Assembly (NCBI RefSeq): GCF_014851395.1
Contig: NW_024040707.1
Span: 20,387,457 to 20,451,456 of the forward strand
Direction of reading: 5' to 3'
Origin: Micropterus salmoides
Lineage: Eukaryota > Chordata > Actinopteri > Centrarchiformes > Centrarchidae
DNA: 64,000 nucleotides
The translations under genes were made by a program, and so were the position numbers. The notes under the pieces are model-generated. The model did no database searches. It saw only the letters and a program-made list of their open reading frames with translations, and was not told the origin of the DNA. How positions within the stretch are numbered: position 1 is the first letter of the stretch; every line of letters starts with the position of its first letter. Below, piece by piece: positions 13,444 through 24,029 of this stretch.

Positions 13444-14530
13444 ACGTGTTTCGCCTATTGCTTCTTCAGGCTCTCACAGTGAGCACTCACACTCACAGGT
13501 GTGCTAAGTGGACCCTGTGTAGGTCATGTGACCAGTACATTCCATTTTTTCTGACATTTTTCTCGTGTATATACATCTATACAATCAACATCTTATACAA
13601 AACATTATAATACAAACAGCAAGAATGTAATTATTATCCAAACAGATCAAAAACATATATATAAATATGTAAATTAAACATACATAAGTCACAAGAATTA
13701 CAACATTACAGGAACTCGTAAGTATCTTAAGGCAAATAGCTTAGAAAGACATAATAATAGACATCACTGGAATGAGCTCAAATCTAGTGTCTCATTAAGT
13801 CCATGAGGCTCAATCGTGTTCAATTCATGAATCCAAAAAAAAAGTTGGTTAATCAGGTTACCCTCTTGGATTAGGACTCACTCTTTCACTGCCAATAAAT
13901 TTAAGGCAAGTAGCCAGCCCATGGTTTTTCTCTTTATAATGTCTAGCAATGGCATAATCCATGTTCCCATTTCTAATGGCAGCCTTATCCTCTGCCACTC
14001 TCAATTTTGTGATTTCATTTAGTTTGGCCCACATTCATAAAGCCACATGGACATTTCAAATCATACACAACATGGGTAGACAGACATTTAATGAATTATA
14101 TTATATATATATTATATTTCTTGCCTGAATGTGGGTGATTAAAGGTTTTTGTGTAAAATGTGTTTGAACAATGTGCACATTTGCCACACCTCTAGTTCCC
14201 ATAAAGCTGTAGTGAAAGTCAATTAGTTTGTGTAGGTTCTCTATACATGGAACTGACAACAAAATCTCTGACATTTCTGTCCCTCCTGAAGCAAAAACGA
14301 GATCTAGACAGTGCTAAATGGTTAAAATTTGGGTCACATTCTAAGATACTCCAATGCTTATTTATGATCTGTTTAACTTGTCTAGAGATGGTACAATATT
14401 CTGACACAAATGTTGTTCTGTTTTCAACAGATTTAGGGGAAGTCTTCAATAATTCTTTCCTATCTTTTCGATTGGTTTCTTCCACAGCCTGGTCAATAAG
14501 TGCTTTATATCTCCGTTCTCTAAACATTTT
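13372..14530 (-). mobile_element. Degenerate Penelope-like retroelement with GIY-YIG remnant
   Basis: On the minus strand an open frame of about 100 residues (14527 to 14219) begins FRERRYKALIDQA and continues with a KQIINKHWSILECDP block and an FCFRRDRNVRDFVV block. This is the C-terminal part of the reverse transcriptase polyprotein of GIY-YIG-bearing Penelope-like elements. Further along, near 14192-14166, is a CGKCAHC cysteine cluster. Near 14070-13800 are broken frames reading CPCGFMNVGQTK and then an AIRNGNMDYAIARHYKE-like stretch, which corresponds to a decayed GIY-YIG endonuclease. At the 3' side (13443-13470) is a CCTGAAGAAGCAAT...GGCGAAACACG block often seen at the ends of these elements. 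A 25-base direct repeat lies at 13372-13396 and 13419-13443. The 5' RT half is missing and stops interrupt the endonuclease, so the copy is dead. Confidence 0.8.
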
Positions 14531-17500
14531 TTATTGCTTTCATTCTCTGCTTAAACTGTAGAAAAGAGTATGTTAGATTAAACACAGACTGGAATGTCAA
14601 ACTTCCACTTCCATACTTCTTCAACGTAAAATGGCTGCTTTTAGAGAACTAATTATTTTATATTTAGGTGTAATGAACAAAACTATTGGTGAACTTAGTT
14701 TTGATTTGACTGTGTCCTCTTAGAAATGAGGAATACATGCATGTGTTATTCCTTCATGCATTCGTTGTACACACTACAGGACATGCAACCTTAAGTTTCC
14801 CCATTGACAGAAGTGAAATATATTATGCAAAGCACATTTTCAGGTATGCTTAACTTGACTACTTCCATTTTATGCTATATTCTACTTACACCACCACATT
14901 TCAGAGACAAATATTGTACTTCACTCCACTCCCTAATCTGACAGTTTCAGATGTAAGCTACTTTGTGGATTAAAAACCTCTGTTCATGTCGAAGTTGGGT
15001 GAAACTATAGCAGAATTAAGCAAGCTCAACAATGCATGCACTATTAAAAAAGTAAAGGTTTGCCTTAAAATGTAGACTATAACTATCAGGGGAAGTGAGA
15101 GAGATTTCCCTGAAGCCCAACATCTGTACTCACACACCAATTAGGAGAGGGCTAATCAGGCAAAGTGAAACCACCTGTGAGCTTACGACATGGATGTGTA
15201 GTGGCTTTAAGATTTTACCTAAAAAAAACATTTGATTTACTTACTTTAATTTAAGCACAAGTGGAGCTGCCTGTGTGAAAGACTCAGTTTGGTCTCAATC
15301 GCTTGTTGGCGCTGATCGCCATCTTGTGGTTGACAGGAAGTTCTGCAGTCTTGCATCGACAGTGTCGAGGTCGTCCCTCTGAGAATAAGCACGGAGATAA
15401 CACAGTAACTTAAATTGTGGGCTTCTTGTGTTTCCCGACAAACGCTGCCCTTAAAATAAATGTGTTTTGGATGTCCACAGTCAATTGTAGCGTAATGCAG
15501 CCTAGTGTTATAAACGTCGTCACATGAGTCAACTTGTAACCAGGCTTGTTATTCTCCAAGACTGCGCTGTAAATAACAAGGCCTGTGGCAGTAATTAGGC
15601 AAAATAAACACACATGGATTAGCTTTAATAAAAGTAGCACGCAGTCTCGGGACAGTAGCACGGAAGAACAGTCTACATTTTCGACTTGGTGGATTTTAAC
15701 AAGGCCTCCAAACAGCTCGAGCGCTGATACCGCTGTGTTGTCGGTGACATTTGAGGTGAGGACGATGATGTTTTGTTTGTGCGCCTGATCAAATCTCACC
15801 GTTGTCGGGAGGAAATAATCCCTCCCCCTGAGTGCCTACAGGCGCTCTCTGCCTGATACTGTGGTGATGATAAACCACTAGGCTACGCTTAAAGTACAGC
15901 CATTTAAAATTGTGTGGTAGTAGGCTAAGCCTGGACTGGTTTCGTATTTTTACACCGTTTTTAAAGTAATCAGGCCTGTAAATGCAGTTCTTCAGTTCAC
16001 CCTTTTAAACTGACTTTAATTCATATAAATATGCATTAACTAACGTCAAACTGATCAAGATCTTATTAAAATGAAGCATTTTGTTAATATTTGCTTTATA
16101 ATCACCAAGTTAAGGTCATCTATGATCTGTAATCAACTTGCAAATCCCTAGGTAACTATTATTATTTCTCATTTCTAATGTAAGAACAAAGGCATACGAT
16201 TAAATTTGAACAGCAAATTAAATCAATTAATAAGGAACTTATCCATATAACAAACTCATGCAAGTGCTGGACCATCATGGAGTCAGATAAAGAAGCTCAA
16301 TGTACATTGTAGTAGGCTAATGTGCAGCAGCAGCAGCAAATTTATTAAACTCAGAGAAGGCTATATATGAGCATCATGTGATGAACATAAACTTTCCTGG
16401 TACTGCAGCACATTTCCACTGAACAAGAAAATAACAAGTGCAGAAGCTGTGTCACATCCTGTTAAACTTACTCTCAAACACTATACACACCATAGGAATC
16501 TTTGTCTACTGTTTTCTATTTTCTACCCTTTGCATTGGCATAATTAAGACTTTTCACCTCTGTTTTTCACATAAGATGCCACCAACCAAGGATGCTTGGT
16601 AACAGGACCATAAAATACTCCCCTCTGTTTAAACATCATGTCACTGAGCTGAATGTGTCTGTTTACTAGTCTTTGTTTAATTGACGCTGAATTGCTGGGG
16701 CTGACATGGTAAACAATTAGGGTGAAATTCTATCGCATTAGCCGCTGTGAAACAGCCCAAACAGACTCTGATCTTAACTCCAAGAACTGATAAGAGCCTA
16801 ATCCTGTTCATGGAAACAGAATCCCACCCAAAACGGCCCGCTGCCCCAGGTGCAGTAGCCACACAGGCCCTGGCTTGTCTCCCTTTATCATAGCTGATGA
16901 ATTGAGAGGGCCCTCTTGGGCACACAGCCCAGGCTGTGTTTTGGCTAATTAGAGGGTCTGTTTTCTCATAAATAGCTATAGTGATGAAAATTAGGCAAAT
17001 AAAGGCTGGAGTTGCAGCCTGTGAAAGTGTGAGATGCAAATTCTGAATGTAGATTGACACTGAAGGAAAATCTGGGTTATATATGTCTTTGAATCTACCA
17101 CTTTTCATATAGTTAATTCGCAGAACCGCACTGTCAGCAAGCAGCAAACTTTTTCATATGAGGTGTTTTTGTTCTAAATTACCAATGGGAGCCCATCCTT
17201 GTTAATCAGAACATTCATCTGCAATCAAGGCACATTATGCATCTGTTAAGTGCAGTTTAACAGTTGATAATGAGATCAGGAGTGATAGCTTATCTCGGAA
17301 TCTTTTAGTGTCGGTGACATTTTGACAGCAGGGATGGTCCCGTAATCACATTGTTCTTACAAAATCTTACTGATAGTTGTAAACAAAGGCTCAAGCCCTA
17401 CTCAGGTAAGCCGTCTTCCCTAATGGTAGATTTCACATTTAAGCAGAAAATTAGCCCTGGTCTTAGCCTAACATCTGTGCCGTAATTTCAGCTACCCAAG

Positions 17501-18757
17501 AGTCTCTCCCAGTGCTCACCAGGATGTTCATTTGTTAAATTTCAATTTAAAGTTGAATTGTAATAGCAAAGAAAATCTATGTATCTGGGATTCACTTAAA
17601 ATTTCAATTATCAAAAAACAAAGCAGGAAAAACATATCAGACACAGTAGAGGAAAAAAATATGGTAAATATAGCAAGACAAGAAGTCAGAACATACAGGA
17701 ACTCTTAGTTCAAAACAGAGGAACTTTTGATGATAGAAATTCATACCTTACCTTTTATAAAAGTATATGCATGTAGCAAAAAATCTAAGCTCAAACATCT
17801 TCTTGATGTTTCGTCCATCTTCTTTTTAGCGCTTTTAACTACATCTTCCTAGCTCCAAAAAGCAACCAAGAGGGCTTATGAGCTTGAAATATTTAGTTAT
17901 ACATTAGACTCAAGAAATCAATTGGACCACTTATCTTCTGGAAAAGAACTGCATGGCATCCGGGCCAAAATCCATTTGTTAACAGCTTGTAAACATTTAC
18001 AGATCCAGATTTGATGCCTTCTTGTAGTGGAAGAAGCCTTTGTCAATGACATAATTATATTTATACTTGTAGACTGGATGGTTTGAGCCTTAAAGAGTTC
18101 AAGTTATACTAAAGGAGGATATACACCATCCAAGAAGCTGTTCTTATTGATCCATAGATGAAGATAGACATGTTTTTAGAAACTTAAAAATACTCTGCTT
18201 TGAATAATTATTTGTCTGATATGGTTTCCCTGCAAAAAGTTCAATTACTTCATTAAAAAGTCTTAAAATTCACCTGTTTCTGAAAAAATATAATAATTTC
18301 TTTCAAAAGTTTAACTGCCAGATAAGACATCTCATACTCCACTAAAAAAGTCCATTCTCCATTGTGATCTGTTGGCTTCAGGTTTCCACATTGTACTTCT
18401 GTAAGTTGCACACTGGACCGTGATTGACTTCCAAACTAGTTGTGATGTTACAAAATCACGCTTGTACTGACACATGTTAATCTCGTAAACATGACTGAAA
18501 CGAGCGCAGAGAGATTTCCCCCCTTTATCACATGAATGCAAAAACAGCCTTCTAGTGTCAAACACAGTAGAGGACATCATTCTGCACAGTGACACTCAAA
18601 TTTCCAAGCAAAGTAACAATAGCGTTTTTAACTGGAGGTGGACTTTAACTTTTAATAAAGCCATTAGTTACAACTTAGCAGAACCACTTTTCTTTTTTGT
18701 CAAATGAAGTGAACATGATTTGTTTTTTGTTTTCTTGTCTGCATTTCCGTCATTAAG
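14531..18757. other. Noncoding stretch with CpG-bearing patch and a conserved-looking patch
   Basis: No gene is recognised. At about 15300-15860 the DNA is richer in CpG and contains a GCCATCTTGTGG motif and an open frame of 129 codons on the minus strand with no recognisable homology. At about 16680-17160 the sequence is less AT-rich and contains forkhead-type and homeodomain-type core sites (GTAAACA at 16709, CTAATTAG at 16945), so it looks like a possible regulatory element. Another GTAAACAAA lies at 17379. Part of this interval is probably intronic to whatever gene ends at 18925. Confidence 0.4.
16680..17160. promoter_or_regulatory. Candidate conserved noncoding element
   Basis: A patch that is visibly less AT-rich than its surroundings and lacks simple repeats or mobile-element hallmarks. 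It holds a palindromic CTAATTAG (homeodomain-type) at 16945-16952 and GTAAACAATTAG (forkhead core plus homeodomain core) at 16709-16720. Conservation cannot be seen from one sequence, so this is a suggestion based only on composition and motifs. Confidence 0.25.
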
Positions 18758-18925
18758 GTTAAGGTGTCACATGAGTCTCAGGGAATGCAGCTCCAGTCTT
18801 CCACCCCGATCTTTGTGGCTCTCCTGCAGCGTCTGGAAAGATTTCATGGGAAAGATTCAGATCCACTGTCGCTCCATGACATCACACCAGAGATGTATCA
18901 GCTGCCTGACGCACACCTGGCTTGA
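18758..18925 (+). CDS. Orphan terminal coding exon, gene unrecognised
   Basis: A strong pyrimidine tract (18719-18750) leads to an AG at 18756-18757, followed by 55 open codons and a TGA at 18923-18925. The peptide (KVSHESQGMQLQ, then TPIFVALLQRLERFHGKD, then DPLSLHDITPEMYQLP) has the composition and amphipathic patterning of real protein. Two AATAAA signals lie 120-150 bases after the stop. Together these point to the last exon of a + strand gene ending just upstream of the perm1 promoter. I do not recognise the family and could not find its upstream exons. The alternative is an untranslated exon of perm1, because a possible donor (AAGAG then GTACAAG) lies near 18978. Confidence 0.45.
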   Translation, partial: VKVSHESQGMQLQSSTPIFVALLQRLERFHGKDSDPLSLHDITPEMYQLPDAHLA

Positions 18926-19046
18926 CACCCATATCAGCTGAGGGCTTGAATTGTTGGAACCAGCAGCAGCTGCAAGAGGTACAAGTGATACTAATGGACT
19001 TTGAGCTCTTTATCACATATTTGATGAAATATCATGATATATAATG

Positions 19047-19076
19047 AATAAAAACAAGGTCTAAAACAAAAATAAA
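19047..19076 (+). terminator. Two poly(A) signals after the orphan exon
   Basis: AATAAA occurs at 19047-19052 and again at 19071-19076, 120-150 bases downstream of the TGA at 18923. The pair supports a transcript ending about here and separates it from the perm1 promoter region beginning near 19.27 kb. Confidence 0.4.
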
Positions 19077-19276
19077 TATCACCTAGATGTTACGTTACAG
19101 ATTTCAGCTTTATGTACCAAGTCAAACAATAGGAAACTGTGTAACTTACTATTACTGTGTATCCAGTTAAGCAGTTTGCTAGTGGAGAGGCTATTTAAAG
19201 TTCTGAAACATTATTCCTCCATTGGAGGTGGCTGCTTTAGGAACATTGCGTGTATTACGTGATCAGAAGCACCGCT

Positions 19277-19424
19277 CTATATTTATCAAATCATGGGGCT
19301 TGCCGCGCTGCATGCTTGTGCAAAAGAACGCCTACCAAAGGACGTACATCATGGTGCTGCTGAGACTCCATACTTCCTAGACCTTCCCCTTCTGTAGACC
19401 AGGATCACAGCTGAAGCGGGTCAG
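19277..19424 (+). promoter_or_regulatory. perm1: Probable perm1 promoter and untranslated first exon
   Basis: A TATA-like, MEF2-like AT box (CTATATTTATC, 19277-19287) is followed by sequence ending in a good donor, TCAG then GTAGGA (exon end 19424). The next acceptor is TTGATTTTGCAG at 19832-19843, which opens the exon holding the perm1 ATG. The segment also contains a CAGCTG E-box near 19410, of the kind bound by myogenic bHLH factors, which suits a muscle gene. A noncoding first exon is usual for PERM1 in mammals. Transcript data would be needed to fix the start site. Confidence 0.4.
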
Positions 19425-19868
19425 GTAGGAAACCTGCATGGATGTACAAGTACTTCTGCAGACAGCTAGAAAACAGAGAAATAATACTTCTGTTGTCATA
19501 CTGATATTTGCTGCCCTGAAGACATTTTGATTACATTATCTTATATAATATTACATTACATCACATTGCTAGAAATATATTATAACAAGTTATTACATTT
19601 TATTTTATTATTTAAATATTTTTAATTGTGTTGCAAAATTGTGTACAATTAAAATCAACATGCTTGTGGTTTTTTAATTGCATAAATTAATATGTATGTT
19701 GCAACTTAGGGTTTGGTCTTCATGCTTGCGAAATCTTTAACGTTAATTTTGAAAATCTTTAATTTTATGATTACCTGAAAGAAATACAAATACTTCTACC
19801 AGTTATTACTTTTGATATATAGCTCTTTTGATTGATTTTGCAGGTTATATCGAACACTCTAAGTCAAA

Positions 19869-22800
19869 ATGAATGACTTTGAATACAGTGTGGAGATCTG
19901 TGACCGTGACTGGGAATGCTTCTTTGCGGCGTGCGAGGAGTGTAACCTGCTTCCTCCTTCATTAGCAGGTGTGGATGACTCGGGGATGAGTGACATTGAT
20001 GATACAGGGTCCATTCTTGCAAAGAGCATTCAGAAAGTTGACCTAACAGCAGGCTTTTCAGAGGCTGACCACCCCATAGACGCCCCCCCAGACTGTGAGG
20101 GCTCTCCTGTGGAGCATTACCTCAGCACACACACTGTCGGTGGAATGGAGAGCGTCCTCTCGGGCAGTGAGGAGGATATTCACCTGCAGTCTGTCAATAT
20201 ATTCTTTGAAAGGTTGAAAAATGTTACAGAGGCTGAGGGGCTTACTGAGCCAAGCCAAGTGAGAGTTGGGAAAAACAGAGAGGCAATAAAGGAGGAGGAG
20301 CGGTGTAGTGATGGGCAGCGAGCCAGCAGCAGTACTTTGCCAAAAAACATCCCCAAGTTAAACACTCTGCCTGCCAGGGGTGAAACAGCACTTGGCAAAG
20401 AGACCACAGAGACTGTCCACACCATCAGCAACAATAACACAATGAAAAAAGACGAGGCTGGTTCCAACATTTCCCCTGAACCTGCAGCCAGTAAATTGTT
20501 CAAGACTAACAAATCAGCTCACCCTGAAACAAAGTTATCTCTCAGAGAGGAAATCTGTACAGAAACCAGAGTAAATGAGGCAAAACAGCGGAATGGGTCC
20601 CATGACTCACCGGACGGGGTTGTCTGCTCACAAACAACACCTCACACTGACAAAGTGATGAAGGTGAATATGTGCACGCCTCTGGATGATGTTAATCAAG
20701 AACATTTGGTGACTAGTCAGTCAACTCACAGTACAAGGTGTAGCACTGACTCATGGAGTACTCTAGAAATTATGTCAAATGTTAAATGGAAGGAAGACCG
20801 AACCCCTAACAGTGTATATTCAGACGCAACAAACTCAAACAAAACAGCGAGCCAAGAATTGTCTCCGTCTGCCTCTATCAAAAGGAAGAGAAAGAAGAAG
20901 AGACGACTCAGTGCTGAGCCAGCTGAGAGTGTGCATGGATATGACAGGCCGGTTTTAGTCAAGCAGAGTGACTCAGAGGAAGAGCAGTATGCATGGAGAG
21001 CAGGTTCTGGTCTGTGTATATCAGAGGATTTATTTTATTTAAATGAACCACAGAAAAATGTCATGTCCTCTTTAACTGCATATTCAGCCACCACCAATCT
21101 CCCAGTGAAGATATCTGCTAGGGAGATAAAAGTAAATGATCTTTCTCACTACAGTCGTCCATCTGACAGTCATTACCAATGTTTCCCAGAGAGCATGGTC
21201 AGACAGAGAAGGTGTAAAGAAACAGGCTTGGTTGAAAATAATGCAACTATCGTCAGCTCAGTAACCCCACTGAGTCAAACGGATGACAGTGTAATGTCAG
21301 CACAAAATGGCAGTGGTAATGTGACAACAAATGTGCACCCTTGCAGCAAATTACAGGCAGGGGAACCAACTGGACTGAATAAGTATCCTATGTTGCCAGT
21401 TTCAATGAGTGACAGTGTAATTGGTAAATCAGACCTGGCCACAAAAACAGCAAACTGTGGAAGGAAAGACGCATACAATCTGAGGCAGTCTGATGAAATG
21501 AATAATTCTGTCACTTGTTGTGGAAATGAACAAAATCAAGGTTCTTGTTCGGCAGAGGTCAAATCAATAACTCACAGTATTTTACCAAGTGCTGAGTCAA
21601 ATGATCCCACTGAGAAAGTCAGCCAAAATGACAAACTATCCACTGCTAAGTCAGTCCTGGCTGTGGAGGCTGGAATTTCTGGCAGAGACAACTACGCACT
21701 GTGTCAAAGAGAAGCTGAGCACCAGCAACAGCTGGAAATTGACTGTCACAACACAAACCAATATAGCTCTACAGTGAAAAAGACTCATATTGCTCTTTCT
21801 GAAAGTGATATGAGCGGTTCTATTGCTCACAACACAAAACCCAAGCAATTCAAAACTAGAGAGTGTCCATTCTCAGAGGAAATTTCCAGTCAGTTGGACT
21901 GTATTAAATTAATATCAGATACAAGAAATTCATTGTCTGATAATAATTGTCTGCCTAAAAGTCCCTCCAGTTCAGATATAAAGATTGCAGTGCAGCAGAC
22001 AGAACATCCTCTGGTGCGTCACACATTATCCAGATTTGATGTTTTGTCAGAGAAAAACACAACAGCTGAGAGAGCTGGATTAGCATCATCACAAATAATG
22101 TCTAATCATAGTGGGAATCTCTTTCTATCTGGTGATAAGAGTCTAACAGGTAAAAGTCAGAGAGAAACCAAATCGTCCATGTCTGGCAACTTACTAACAA
22201 GTCCTTCAGATATTACATCAGTATCATCCTGCTGTACTCTGGACACAGAATCTGTCGTGTCACTCTCAAATGAAAATATCACACACATGTCAGAAAGCTC
22301 TGGTTTATCTGTCAGCCAAAATGACTCTGGAGGTCAAGGAGAAAAAACATCCCTACTACTGGCAAGACATGAGGAAGGAGACGGCACATCTGGACCCAAA
22401 AGCCAGTCTGTATTAAATGAAACAATAGATTCAAATAATGATTTAGTGGTCGGAGCAGAAGATGCCATCACAGCATCTATAGCACAATGTGAATCTGAAA
22501 AGGCACCGAATTCAAAACATTCAGTGTTCGCTATGTCTTCTTTTTGGAGTGAGATGGAGAAGCTCACGATAAATGATATTCTGGGTTTACGAATGATCAG
22601 CAAAGCTGCTCCACCAAGCTCCCTCCCACCTTTACAGGAAAGTGAGGAGACCAGAGATTCAGGCTTTTTTACTCAATTGGATGAGCAATCCACCAAGGAA
22701 ACATCCACCAACTCTGTAGATTCAAGTTCAGGTTCTGTTATGGCAGTCAATTCGTCCTCCTCTAGAGGAATGTGGGAGAGTGAACCAGTCACGTTGAGTC

Positions 22801-22986
22801 GAGGTGCTGATGTTTACCCTGAGAGTATGATGTTGACATCGGTTAGTGACATTTCTCAACCAGTCTTCCCTGGAAGTGCTCAAACGTGCCTCAGAAAGAT
22901 TTCTAAAAACGTAAGTGTGCACAATCTACATGCCTTGGAATCTCAGTCTTTCAGCAACACATGGAAAGGCCAATCTTTGCAAACCT
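19869..22986 (+). CDS. perm1: perm1: PGC-1/ERR-induced regulator in muscle 1, main coding exon
   Basis: PERM1 is a muscle protein induced by PGC-1 coactivators and ERR nuclear receptors that raises mitochondrial and oxidative gene expression. It is reported in nucleus and cytoplasm and at the mitochondrial surface. The call rests on the N-terminus: MNDFEYSVEICDRDWECF followed by CNLLPPSLAG and MSDIDDTGS matches the mammalian pattern MENFQYSVQLSDQDW ... ECGLLQ ... SSDIDQGDS. The rest is a long, serine-rich, low-complexity chain with a basic cluster KRKRKKKRR at residues 338-346, a likely nuclear signal. Residues 1-1039 are present before the exon runs into the run of N, so the fish protein is longer than mammalian PERM1 (about 800 residues). 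Start choice: first ATG in the exon, six bases after AAGTCA, with the acceptor 25 bases upstream. The conserved C-terminal region of mammalian PERM1 is not seen before the gap. Confidence 0.9.
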
Positions 22987-23486
22987 NNNNNNNNNNNNNN
23001 NNNNNNNNNNNNNNNNNNNNNNNNNNNNNNNNNNNNNNNNNNNNNNNNNNNNNNNNNNNNNNNNNNNNNNNNNNNNNNNNNNNNNNNNNNNNNNNNNNNN
23101 NNNNNNNNNNNNNNNNNNNNNNNNNNNNNNNNNNNNNNNNNNNNNNNNNNNNNNNNNNNNNNNNNNNNNNNNNNNNNNNNNNNNNNNNNNNNNNNNNNNN
23201 NNNNNNNNNNNNNNNNNNNNNNNNNNNNNNNNNNNNNNNNNNNNNNNNNNNNNNNNNNNNNNNNNNNNNNNNNNNNNNNNNNNNNNNNNNNNNNNNNNNN
23301 NNNNNNNNNNNNNNNNNNNNNNNNNNNNNNNNNNNNNNNNNNNNNNNNNNNNNNNNNNNNNNNNNNNNNNNNNNNNNNNNNNNNNNNNNNNNNNNNNNNN
23401 NNNNNNNNNNNNNNNNNNNNNNNNNNNNNNNNNNNNNNNNNNNNNNNNNNNNNNNNNNNNNNNNNNNNNNNNNNNNNNNNNNNNNN
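22987..23486. other. Assembly gap, exactly 500 N
   Basis: A run of exactly 500 N, a conventional placeholder length, inside perm1. The true size and content are unknown. Any open frame drawn across it is an artefact of N translation. It probably hides the rest of the large perm1 exon and at least one splice site. Confidence 0.98.
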
Positions 23487-23523
23487 CTTTTCAAGCGGTT
23501 TGTTGTCATTTTGCCATCTGCAG

Positions 23524-23654
23524 ACCAGCATGTCCAGTACAATGTGGTGTATTCACGGAGCCTCTTTGGCTTTCTGAACAGAGAGAGACCCTTTTCTCTT
23601 GCTTCTCGCCCAATTCAGGGCTTTCTTCTCCCTTTTAAGTGGGCTGTTGATGAG
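23524..23654 (+). CDS. perm1: Predicted perm1 penultimate exon after the gap
   Basis: After the gap, a pyrimidine-rich tract ends in CATCTGCAG (AG at 23522-23523). The frame then reads QHVQYNVVYSRSLFGFL, RERPFSLASRPIQGF and LLPFKWAVDE, and stops at a clean donor, GATGAG then GTTAGT (exon end 23654). The exon splices in frame to 23773. The exon may instead begin inside the gap, since the frame is open back to 23487. Assignment to perm1 rests on strand, position and the absence of another gene. I do not recognise this peptide from mammalian PERM1. Confidence 0.5.
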
Positions 23655-23772
23655 GTTAGTCTAATCAGATTAAGTCAACTCACATTGGTCTCTGCAGTTT
23701 GTTTTCCTTCCAAAGGCGTCCTGACATCTCCTATACTTTTTCTTTATCCTCCTCTTTGCACTTTTCATCCAG

Positions 23773-23910
23773 GCTTCCACCCAAAAAAACCTTTTCAGCA
23801 GAGGTCCCAATGGACTCCTTTATAAACCGCAGTTCCCCAATGATATAGGTTATTTAGAATGGGTCACTAGACTGCTATACATGGGAAAGGCCTTTAAAGT
23901 TGTGCAATGA
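23773..23910 (+). CDS. perm1: Predicted perm1 terminal exon
   Basis: A pyrimidine-rich acceptor (TGCACTTTTCATCCAG, ending 23772) opens a 45-codon frame (ASTQKNLFSRGP, then YKPQFPNDIGYLEWVTRLLY, then MGKAFKVVQ) ending in TGA at 23908-23910. It is in phase with the donor at 23654/23655, and an AATAAA follows 108 bases after the stop. Reading straight through the intron gives a stop at 23823-23825 instead, which I consider wrong. The C-terminus differs from the mammalian one, which carries a hydrophobic anchor-like segment. This could be a fish-specific ending, an alternative isoform, or another gene fused by the gap. Confidence 0.5.
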   Translation, partial: ASTQKNLFSRGPNGLLYKPQFPNDIGYLEWVTRLLYMGKAFKVVQ

Positions 23911-24017
23911 CGCATTTGGACATTTCCACTGGTGTCTGTGTGAGTGCCAGAGATTAGGTAAACACAAAGCACTAAATCAAATTTTGGAAATGGCTGGAAC
24001 CTTTAATTTGATTCCTA

Positions 24018-24023
24018 AATAAA
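24018..24023 (+). terminator. perm1: Poly(A) signal of perm1
   Basis: AATAAA followed within 20 bases by a T/G-rich stretch (TGTTTGAGGGATGTTTTGT), 108 bases after the TGA at 23908. It supports 23773-23910 as the last exon. Confidence 0.5.
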
Positions 24024-24029
24024 TGTTTG

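Noticed and set aside
22915..23638. Several open frames of about 200 codons on both strands across the N run
   Set aside because: They consist almost entirely of X from translating N and contain no real coding information beyond the perm1 frame.
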